Assembly: GCA_030425745.1 (NCBI GenBank)
Contig: JAUHZW010000154.1
Location: forward strand, 1-5,082
From: Actinomycetes bacterium
GTDB lineage: Bacteria > Actinomycetota > Actinomycetes > S36-B12
Reading direction: 5' to 3'
Length of the DNA: 5,082 bases
Shown here: positions 1 to 5,082 of the stretch, piece after piece
How positions within the stretch are numbered: position 1 is the first letter of the stretch
Layout of the letters: each line of letters opens with the position of its first letter
Made by a program: the position numbers and the translations under genes
Notes under the pieces: generated by a model
Told to the model about the DNA's origin: nothing
Seen by the model: the letters and a program-made list of their open reading frames with translations, nothing else
Database searches by the model: none

Positions 1-1492
1 CGATCAACTGGTCCGCGTCTTCCCGGTGCGCACCTGCCGTGACGGGGTGTTCCGAAGGGCGCAGCAGGTGGGCCGGCCCTGTCTGTTGGGGTACATCGGG
101 AAGTGCAGCGCCCCGTGCGTGGACCGGGTGTCCGCTGAGGACTACCGAGGCTATGTCGATGACCTCTGCTCCTTCCTGGCCGGTCAGTCCGACGCGTTCG
201 TGCGGGAGATCGAGCGCCGCATGCGGGAGGCTTCCGAGCGGATGGACTACGAGGAGGCGGCACGGCTGCGCGATCGCTGGCAGGCGCTGACGCGTGCCCT
301 GGAACGCAACACCGTGGTGTTCGACGACCGCACTGATGCCGACGTCGTCGGTGTGAGCGAGGACGACCTGCAGATGGCGGTGCAGGTCTTCCACGTGCGA
401 GGAGGGCGGATCGTCGGGGAGCGTGGATTCGTCCTCGAGAAGGCCGAGGATCTGGCGTCAGCCGGTTATCTCGAACGTGCGCTCCTGCGCATCTATGCGG
501 AATCCGAGGCGGCGGTGCCGCCGAAGGAGGTGCTCCTGCCGTTCGAACTCGCTGAGCCCGACGTGATGTCGGCCTGGCTCACCGACCGTCGCGGCTCGCG
601 GGTCAGCGTGCGGCAGCCCCAGCGGGGCGACAAGCGAGCCTTCCTGGCCACGGCGAACGAGAACGCCGCCAACCTCCTCCGACTCCATACGGCACGGCGT
701 TCCAGCGACCTCACCACGAGGAGTCAGGCACTTCAGGAACTCCAGGAGGCGCTCGGGCTGCCCGACCCGCCACTGCGGATCGAATGCATCGACGTGTCGA
801 CTCTGCAGGGCCAGGACACCGTGGCGTCTCTGGTCGTCTTCGAGGACGGCCTGCCTCGCAAGCGTGACTATCGATCCTTCGTCATCACCACGCCCCAGGC
901 CGACGACCTCGCCTCCGTGGCCGAGGTGGTCCGCCGACGGTTCAGCCGCGTGGGATCCGACGGGGCAGCCGCTGGGAACTCTGACGAGACGGGCGGCAGG
1001 GGCGAGGCCGTGGAGCCGGACGGGACGCCGACCCGCTTCGCCTATCCACCGGCGCTGCTGGTGATCGACGGGGGAGCTCCGCAGGTGAGAGCCGCACAGG
1101 ACGCCCTCATGGAGGTGGGCTGCGGAGACCTCCCCGTCATCGGGTTGGCCAAGCGGCTCGAGGAGGTGTGGCTGCCGGGGGAGGAGGATCCCGTGATCCT
1201 GCCGCGCACGAGTGAGGGGCTCTACCTCCTGCAGCGTGTGCGGGATGAGGCCCACCGCCGCGCCATCACCCATCACCGCAAGAGACGCGCCCGACGCTCC
1301 ACGACGAGTGTCCTTGACTCGGTACCCGGCCTCGGCCCGGCGCGCGTGAAATCGCTCCGTCGTCACTTCGGGACGATGCGTGCGATCGCTGCAGCCTCGG
1401 TCGAGGAACTCGCCTCGGCACCCGGGGTCGGACCGGCCCTCGCGCAGTCGATCCACACGGCACTGCACCCGGACACGTCCGATGGTCCATGA
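1..1492 (+). CDS. uvrC: UvrABC excinuclease subunit C (3' part; 5' end outside window)
   Basis: UvrC makes the 3' and 5' incisions around a DNA lesion once UvrA and UvrB have located it (nucleotide excision repair, cytoplasm). The frame is already open at base 2, so the start and most of the N-terminal GIY-YIG nuclease domain lie upstream. Residues are numbered here from the GTG codon at base 26. The cysteine region follows the GIY-YIG domain: RTC, RPC and GKCSAPC, Cys4, 19, 27 and 31. The UVR (UvrB-binding) coiled coil is at about 56-99 (MDYEEAARLRD). The RNase H-like nuclease domain is at about 250-415, with candidate catalytic residues Asp256 (IECIDVS), Asp293/294 (ADDLAS), Asp348 (LVIDGG) and His410 (RDEAHRRA). 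A tandem helix-hairpin-helix is at about 428-481 (PGLGPARV, PGVGPALA). A Gly/Asp/Glu-rich linker at about 308-338 interrupts the nuclease domain, a common actinobacterial variation. The TGA stop is at 1490-1492 and rapZ follows at once. Identification is very secure; only the N-terminus is missing. Confidence 0.97.
   Translation, partial: DQLVRVFPVRTCRDGVFRRAQQVGRPCLLGYIGKCSAPCVDRVSAEDYRGYVDDLCSFLAGQSDAFVREIERRMREASERMDYEEAARLRDRWQALTRALERNTVVFDDRTDADVVGVSEDDLQMAVQVFHVRGGRIVGERGFVLEKAEDLASAGYLERALLRIYAESEAAVPPKEVLLPFELAEPDVMSAWLTDRRGSRVSVRQPQRGDKRAFLATANENAANLLRLHTARRSSDLTTRSQALQELQEALGLPDPPLRIECIDVSTLQGQDTVASLVVFEDGLPRKRDYRSFVITTPQADDLASVAEVVRRRFSRVGSDGAAAGNSDETGGRGEAVEPDGTPTRFAYPPALLVIDGGAPQVRAAQDALMEVGCGDLPVIGLAKRLEEVWLPGEEDPVILPRTSEGLYLLQRVRDEAHRRAITHHRKRRARRSTTSVLDSVPGLGPARVKSLRRHFGTMRAIAAASVEELASAPGVGPALAQSIHTALHPDTSDGP
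1470..1490. repeat. Two adjacent short palindromes at the uvrC/rapZ junction
   Basis: CGGAC-AC-GTCCG (1470-1481) is followed directly by ATGG-T-CCAT (1482-1490). Together they cover the last uvrC codons and end on the first base of the uvrC stop codon. The centres of 2 and 1 bases are too short for RNA hairpins, so any role would be as a protein-binding site on DNA. Both lie within coding sequence and could be chance. Confidence 0.25.
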
Positions 1493-1499
1493 TGGTGGC

Positions 1500-2393
1500 G
1501 TGACCGAGGCCGACGTGGACGCACCGAGCGGCGTGCACGCGCTCAAGCTCGTCCTGGTGACCGGGATGTCGGGTGCGGGTCGCTCGACGGCGGCCCGTGC
1601 GCTGGAGGACCTCGGCTGGTTCGTCATCGACAACATGCCGCCGTCACTGCTGACCTCAGCGGTCGATCTCGCACGACGTACCCCTGATGTCGAGCGGGTC
1701 GGAGTCGTCGTCGACGCTCGCGGTGGTGCCTTCTTCACCGAGCTCGCGGCCGCGATGGCCGATCTTCCGCGCGAGGACGTGGATGTGCGCACGGTGTACC
1801 TGGAGGCCTCGGATGAGGCGCTGGTCCGCAGGTTCGAGAGCTCCCGCCGTCCTCACCCGCTGCAGGGTGACCAGCGCATCCTGGATGGGCTTCAGGCGGA
1901 GCGCCGTCTCTTGGGCGACCTCCGCGCACGGGCGGATGTGGTGATCGACACCACGGCCATCAACGTCCATGACCTGCGCCGACGTATCGAGGAGGCCTTC
2001 GGTCAGGAGGATCCGCCGCAGCTGACCTGCACGGTGATGTCCTTCGGATTCAAGTACGGCATCCCCGTCGATGCGGATCTGGTGGCCGACGCCCGGTTCC
2101 TGCCGAATCCCTATTGGGACGAGCGGCTGCGGCACCTGACCGGGCAGGACGCGCCGGTGGCCACCGAGGTTCTCGGGCAGCCGGGCGCCCAGGAGTTCCT
2201 GGCGTCCTACGGCGACCTCGTGAAGATCGTGTCCGGGGGGTACCTGCGGGAGGGCAAGCGGTATGTCACCGTGGCGATCGGCTGCACGGGGGGCAAGCAC
2301 CGCAGCGTCGCATTGACCGAGGCATTGGCCGGTCGGCTCGCCGCCGACGGCATCAGCACCCGCACCTTCCACCGTGATCTGGGGCGCGAGTGA
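1500..2393 (+). CDS. rapZ: RapZ-family (YvcJ-like) P-loop nucleotide-binding protein
   Basis: This belongs to the RapZ/YvcJ family. In E. coli RapZ binds glucosamine-6-phosphate and the sRNA GlmZ to control glmS; in B. subtilis YvcJ is a nucleotide-binding protein. The function in actinobacteria is poorly defined and no GlmZ is expected there. With the GTG at 1500 as start the product is 297 residues, normal for the family. An N-terminal P-loop TGMSGAGRST lies at 21-30, with Arg28 where the classical Walker A has Lys. It is followed by LEDLGWFVIDNMPP (35-48) and a Walker B-like VVVDARGG (69-76). The C-terminal RapZ domain shows FGFKYGIPVDAD (182-192), RFLPNP (199-204) and the signature IGCTGGKHRSV (260-270), ending HRDLGRE. 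An upstream in-frame ATG at 1482 would add six residues and overlap uvrC by 11 bases. Neither start has a good Shine-Dalgarno sequence, so coupling to uvrC translation is likely. The start is uncertain; the family is secure. Confidence 0.95.
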   Translation: MTEADVDAPSGVHALKLVLVTGMSGAGRSTAARALEDLGWFVIDNMPPSLLTSAVDLARRTPDVERVGVVVDARGGAFFTELAAAMADLPREDVDVRTVYLEASDEALVRRFESSRRPHPLQGDQRILDGLQAERRLLGDLRARADVVIDTTAINVHDLRRRIEEAFGQEDPPQLTCTVMSFGFKYGIPVDADLVADARFLPNPYWDERLRHLTGQDAPVATEVLGQPGAQEFLASYGDLVKIVSGGYLREGKRYVTVAIGCTGGKHRSVALTEALAGRLAADGISTRTFHRDLGRE

Positions 2394-3367
2394 GCGTGCG
2401 ACCACGTGGAGGACTCCCGTCCTCTTCACATCGTCGAGTGGTGGCGCTCGGCGGCGGGCACGGTCTGGCAGCATCCCTTCAGGCCTTGCGGCGAGTGACC
2501 GACCACCTCACGGCGGTCGTCGGGGTGGCCGATGACGGTGGATCCAGTGGCCGCCTTCGCGCCGAGTTCGGGATCCTGCCACCGGGCGACCTGCGCATGG
2601 CCCTGGCAGCGCTGTGTGGAGACGACTCCTGGGGACGCACCTGGGCCCGGGTCATCCAGCACCGATTCGGCGGCGACGGCGACCTCGCCGGGCACTCCGT
2701 GGGCAACCTGCTCATCACCGCGCTGTGGGAGCAGACCGGAGACCCGGTCACCGGTCTGGACTGGGTGGCCTCCCTGCTGGGCGCGAACGGACGCGTGCTG
2801 CCGTGCAGCACCCATCCGCTGACCATCGTCGCCGAGGTGCTCGGGCATGACCCGGACCGTCCGGAAGCTGTCACGGAGGTCCGGGGTCAGGTCGAGGTAG
2901 CCACGACTCCGGGCGATGTTCTGCACATCGCACTCGACCCGCCGGCACCCACCGCCTGCCCCGAGGCGCTCACGGCCATCGCCGAGGCCGACGCGATCGT
3001 CCTCGGCCCCGGCTCCTGGTACACCTCCGTGATGCCGCACCTCGTCATCCCGGAGCTGGCCCGCGCCATCGCGGAGAGCCCGGCACAGCGGATCGTCGTC
3101 CTGAACCTCAATCCCCAGACGGGTGAGACGACGGGATTCGCGGCACACACCTACCTCGACGTCCTGTACAACTACCTGCCCGATCTGCGCATCGACACCG
3201 TGATCGCGGACCGGCACAACGTCGAGGACGTGGCCGCGTTGCGGCGCTCCTGCTCAGATCTGGGTGCCGAGGCGTTCCTCATGGACGTCGGTCATCCGGA
3301 CGGCGCGAGGGCCGGGATGCATGACCCGCAACGGTTGGCTGTGGCCTTCGATACGGTGCTGGCCTGA
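2390..3367 (+). CDS. yvcK: YvcK/CofD-family gluconeogenesis factor (UDP-sugar-binding)
   Basis: This 325-residue cytoplasmic protein is of the YvcK branch of the CofD-like family. YvcK (CuvA in mycobacteria) is needed for growth on gluconeogenic carbon sources and for envelope integrity in B. subtilis, Listeria and M. tuberculosis, and is reported to bind UDP-sugars. Visible motifs, in order, are VVALGGGHGLAASL (17-30, nucleotide-binding glycine loop, His where many homologues have Thr), VGVADDGGSSGRLR (44-57), GDLRMALAAL (66-75), GHSVGNLLITAL (101-112), VLGPGSWYTSVMPHLV (204-219) and LNLNPQTGETTGF (238-250). The GTG start at 2390 overlaps the rapZ TGA in a GTGA, giving tight translational coupling; a GGGG at 2381-2384 is the only SD-like run. 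A stronger GGAGG at 2408-2412 has no in-frame start at usable distance, so 2390 is kept. This leaves about 15 poorly conserved residues before the glycine loop. It is not an F420-synthesis CofD, because the GGGHGL and GHSVGN motifs and the neighbours point to YvcK. Confidence 0.95.
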   Translation: MSVRPRGGLPSSSHRRVVALGGGHGLAASLQALRRVTDHLTAVVGVADDGGSSGRLRAEFGILPPGDLRMALAALCGDDSWGRTWARVIQHRFGGDGDLAGHSVGNLLITALWEQTGDPVTGLDWVASLLGANGRVLPCSTHPLTIVAEVLGHDPDRPEAVTEVRGQVEVATTPGDVLHIALDPPAPTACPEALTAIAEADAIVLGPGSWYTSVMPHLVIPELARAIAESPAQRIVVLNLNPQTGETTGFAAHTYLDVLYNYLPDLRIDTVIADRHNVEDVAALRRSCSDLGAEAFLMDVGHPDGARAGMHDPQRLAVAFDTVLA

Positions 3368-3443
3368 TGAAAGGGCGCTGGCGGCCACGTCGGGGCAGTG
3401 AGAGCAGTGGGAAGGTCACCGCAGGTGGCCGGGACGGAGAGCC
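3368..3443 (+). promoter_or_regulatory. yvcK-whiA intergenic leader with potential hairpins
   Basis: This 76-base gap is the only real intergenic space in the window. It contains a potential 7-bp stem with a 3-base loop: 3414-3420 (GGTCACC) pairs with 3424-3430 (GGTGGCC), including one G-U pair. It ends five bases before the whiA SD-like GGAG. A competing 7-bp Watson-Crick pairing joins 3382-3388 (CGGCCAC) to 3425-3431 (GTGGCCG), and the two structures share their right arm. A short direct repeat CAGTG occurs at 3396-3400 and 3405-3409. No U-tract follows either stem, so neither is a classical terminator, and I see no clear -10/-35 promoter. In Streptomyces whiA has its own developmentally regulated promoter in addition to operon readthrough, so a regulatory role is plausible but inferred. 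GC-rich DNA forms such stems by chance fairly often. Confidence 0.35.
3436..3439 (+). promoter_or_regulatory. Ribosome binding site of whiA
   Basis: GGAG (within GGAGAG, 3436-3441) lies 4 bases before the ATG at 3444 and 10 bases before a second in-frame ATG at 3450. Neither spacing is ideal, so the site does not decide between the two starts. Actinobacterial WhiA proteins often begin MAMTAAVKDEL, which fits the first; MTAAVKDEL would also be acceptable. Confidence 0.55.
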
Positions 3444-4424
3444 ATGGCGATGACGGCAGCGGTGAAGGACGAGCTCAGTCGCGTCGAGCTGACGAAGTCA
3501 TGCTGCCGCAAGGCCGAGGTCGCCACCATGCTGCGTTTCGCCGGTGGTCTCCACATCGTCAGCGGCCACATCGTCATCGAGGCGGAGCTCGACACCGGGG
3601 CGGCAGCGCGGCGGCTGCGCAAGGACATCTTTGAGGTGTACGGCCATGAGGCCGATGTGGCGATGGTGCAAGGAGGTGGAATCCGCAAGGGTTCGCGCTA
3701 CCTGGTCCGAGTGGCCGAGGGTGGCGAGGCACTCGCTCGCCAGACGGGCATCGTCGACGGCAGCGGTCGTCCGGTGCGCGGCCTGCCCCCGGCCATCGTC
3801 AATGGCGGCATGTGCGATGTCGAGTCCGCGTGGCGAGGCGCCTTCCTCGCGCACGGCTCGCTCACCGAGCCGGGACGTTCCTCCTCGTTGGAGATCACCT
3901 GCCCCGGCCCGGAGGCGGCGCTCGCCCTCGTCGGCGCGGCGCGGCGGCTGGGCATCGGAGCGAAGTCCCGTGAAGTGCGCGGTGTTGACCGGGTCGTGAT
4001 CCGGGACGGCGACGCGATCGGAGCCATGCTGACGCGACTGGGTGCCCATGAGTCGGTCCTCGCGTGGGAGGAGCGTCGGATGCGCCGGGAGGTGCGTGCC
4101 ACCGCGAACCGGCTGGCCAACTTCGACGACGCGAACCTGCGACGCTCAGCCCGGGCCGCGGTGGCGGCCGGTGCACGTGTGCAGCGGGCTCTGGAGATCC
4201 TCGGCGACGATGTGCCCGAGCATCTGCTCTCGGCCGGCCGGCTCCGTCTCGAGCACCAGCAGGCGAGCCTGGAGGAGCTCGGCGGACTCTCGGATCCACC
4301 GATGACGAAGGACGCCATCGCCGGGCGGATCCGCCGGCTGCTCGCGCTGGCCGACAAGCGCGCGGCGGAGCTGGGGATTCCCGACACCGAGTCAGCTCTC
4401 GGTCCCGACATGATCGAGCCGTGA
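3444..4424 (+). CDS. whiA: WhiA DNA-binding regulator (sporulation/cell division)
   Basis: WhiA is found widely in Gram-positive bacteria. In Streptomyces it acts with WhiB to start sporulation septation; in B. subtilis it affects division and chromosome segregation. The product here has 326 residues, the usual length. The N-terminal part carries a degenerate LAGLIDADG homing-endonuclease-like fold, used for structure and not for cleavage: CCRKAEVATMLRFAGG at 20-35, IEAELDTGAAARRL at 45-58, then RGAFLAHGSLTEPG at 131-144 where a LAGLIDADG helix is expected. The middle is extremely conserved: RGVDRVVIRDGDAIGA (179-194), AHESVLAWEERRMRREV (201-217) and RLANFDDANLRRSARA (223-238). The C-terminal helix-turn-helix lies at about 273-308 (ASLEELGGLSDPPMTKDAIAGR, continuing to the Leu/Ala-rich helix), and is the DNA-binding part. 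Start ATG 3444, or ATG 3450 two codons on. The TGA overlaps the start of the next gene. Identification is very secure; its targets here cannot be inferred. Confidence 0.97.
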   Translation: MAMTAAVKDELSRVELTKSCCRKAEVATMLRFAGGLHIVSGHIVIEAELDTGAAARRLRKDIFEVYGHEADVAMVQGGGIRKGSRYLVRVAEGGEALARQTGIVDGSGRPVRGLPPAIVNGGMCDVESAWRGAFLAHGSLTEPGRSSSLEITCPGPEAALALVGAARRLGIGAKSREVRGVDRVVIRDGDAIGAMLTRLGAHESVLAWEERRMRREVRATANRLANFDDANLRRSARAAVAAGARVQRALEILGDDVPEHLLSAGRLRLEHQQASLEELGGLSDPPMTKDAIAGRIRRLLALADKRAAELGIPDTESALGPDMIEP

Positions 4425-5082
4425 CGCTCGGCGGCGATCTGCCTGACATCCGTCCCCACGACTGCGTCTATGCCACGCGGGGCTGGGGCATCCATGACGA
4501 ACGGTGGGTCGCCGCTCTTCTGGAGATCGGCCGCTCTCCCTTCGTCGTCGCCTGGACTCTCGACGAGACCGATGCGCTGGAGTTCCGCGAGCAGGTGGCG
4601 CAGGCGGCTCAGGGCGGCCTGCCCGTCCTCGCCGGACCGATCGACACGGTCGCGCCGGTCCTCACCGGTCTCGGGCTGCCGGTGGTGGGGCTCTCCTGGG
4701 GCTACGACCTCACGAACGCCGACGCCCGGGGCGACGACCTCTCGTGGATCAGATCGCTGTCCGGTGTCATCGTGGACTCGGTCTGGAATCAGGACATCGT
4801 GGTACGAGCGGGGATGGATCCGGCCCGGGTGACGTACCTGCCCTGGGGTGTCGATCTGCAGACCTTCGTGTTCCACGGGCCGTGGATCGACGCGTTCGAG
4901 CTCGGTGTGCCCCCGCACGCGCCACTGGTGGTGTCGCTGCGCGCGCACGAGGAGCTGTACCGGGTCGAGGACATCGTCCGGGCCTTCGCGGCCGTGCCGC
5001 GTCGCCTGGACGTGCATGAGGACTTCCCGGACCCCTACCTGATCATCGGTCACGAGGGATCCCTCACCGAGTCCCTCAAGGG
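4421..5082 (+). CDS. GT-B (GT4-like) glycosyltransferase, 3' end outside window
   Basis: From GTG 4421 the frame stays open to the last base with no stop, giving 220 complete codons; the rest of the gene lies beyond the window. The predicted start is MTLGGDLPDIRPHDCVYATR, followed by GWGIHDERWVAALLEIG (21-37), which resembles the first strand, loop and helix of a GT-B N-terminal Rossmann domain. LPVVGLSWGYDL (86-97) matches the 'WGSD' segment of many GT4 enzymes. SGVIVDSVWNQDIVVRAGM (114-132) matches the 'ad.vtvdS...G' segment. VTYLPWGVDLQTF (137-149) matches the PWGVD..F hinge that leads into the sugar-nucleotide-binding domain, and PLVVSLRAHEELYRVEDIV (168-186) begins that domain. The usual C-terminal E-x7-E donor site would lie beyond the window end. 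No signal peptide or membrane segment is seen, so a cytoplasmic enzyme using an activated sugar is likely. The start overlaps the whiA stop (GTGA), implying coupled translation. Donor, acceptor and pathway are unknown. The fold assignment rests on motif recall only. Confidence 0.8.
   Translation, partial: MTLGGDLPDIRPHDCVYATRGWGIHDERWVAALLEIGRSPFVVAWTLDETDALEFREQVAQAAQGGLPVLAGPIDTVAPVLTGLGLPVVGLSWGYDLTNADARGDDLSWIRSLSGVIVDSVWNQDIVVRAGMDPARVTYLPWGVDLQTFVFHGPWIDAFELGVPPHAPLVVSLRAHEELYRVEDIVRAFAAVPRRLDVHEDFPDPYLIIGHEGSLTESLK

Noticed and set aside
964..1039. Gly/Asp/Glu-rich stretch in UvrC as a frameshift or insertion
   Set aside because: The frame continues intact into LVIDGG, and a variable linker at this point is common in actinobacterial UvrC.
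458..1792. Long open frame of 444 codons on the minus strand opposite uvrC and rapZ
   Set aside because: It spans two secure genes and a gene boundary, its product is Arg/Ser/Pro-rich low-complexity without recognisable motifs, and such antisense frames are expected in GC-rich DNA where stop codons are rare.
3414..3430. Hairpin as a rho-independent terminator after yvcK
   Set aside because: There is no T-run downstream; the next bases are GGGACGGAGAG leading to the whiA start, so termination is unlikely.
3398..3634. Possible small gene starting at GTG 3398 before whiA
   Set aside because: It runs out of frame into the conserved N-terminus of whiA, has no SD, and its product is Arg/Gly/His-rich without motifs.
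1472..4653. Scattered GACAC/GTGTC words as WhiA-binding sites
   Set aside because: About a dozen occur on the two strands, nearly all inside coding sequence, as expected for a 5-base word in GC-rich DNA with frequent GAC codons; there is no clustering at a promoter.
4504..5019. Plus-strand open frame of 171 codons in another frame within the last gene
   Set aside because: Its product is Arg/Gly/Ala-rich low-complexity, while the overlapping frame from 4421 shows coherent glycosyltransferase motifs and begins exactly at the whiA stop.
3698..5053. Open frame of 451 codons on the minus strand opposite whiA and the glycosyltransferase gene
   Set aside because: It is a shadow of the very conserved whiA and of the coupled glycosyltransferase; the product is Arg/Ser/Pro-rich with no family motifs.

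Overview
The window reads as a chromosomal stretch from a high-GC Gram-positive bacterium (Actinomycetota). The DNA is GC-rich throughout, with the usual GC-rich third codon positions. GTG starts and 4-base GTGA stop/start overlaps are used. The proteins carry actinobacterial variants of their families: a GMSGAGRS P-loop in RapZ, GGGHGL in YvcK, and a MAMTAAVKDEL start with a long near-invariant core in WhiA. The genus cannot be named from this sequence.

All genes are on the + strand and closely packed. In order they are: the 3' part of uvrC (1-1492, beginning upstream of the window); rapZ (about 1500-2393); yvcK (2390-3367, overlapping rapZ by GTGA); a 76-base gap holding the whiA leader; whiA (3444-4424); and the 5' part of a glycosyltransferase gene (4421 to the window end, overlapping whiA by GTGA). 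The last gene has no stop codon inside the window. No RNA gene, insertion sequence, CRISPR array or convincing rho-independent terminator is visible.

The first four genes form the conserved actinobacterial uvrC-rapZ-yvcK-whiA cluster. UvrC performs the dual incision in nucleotide excision repair. RapZ and YvcK are linked in other bacteria to amino-sugar and UDP-sugar sensing and to cell-envelope homeostasis. WhiA is a DNA-binding regulator of division and, in Streptomyces, of sporulation. The gene following whiA is the least routine part: it encodes a GT-B/GT4-like glycosyltransferase that appears translationally coupled to whiA. An envelope or glycan role alongside the YvcK/RapZ sugar-sensing proteins is a plausible inference, not something the sequence shows.

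This is mainly a conserved housekeeping region, and I found no convincing unknown system. The points most worth checking are the whiA-coupled glycosyltransferase, a pair of mutually exclusive potential RNA hairpins just upstream of the whiA ribosome binding site, and the compact uvrC/rapZ junction with its ambiguous start.
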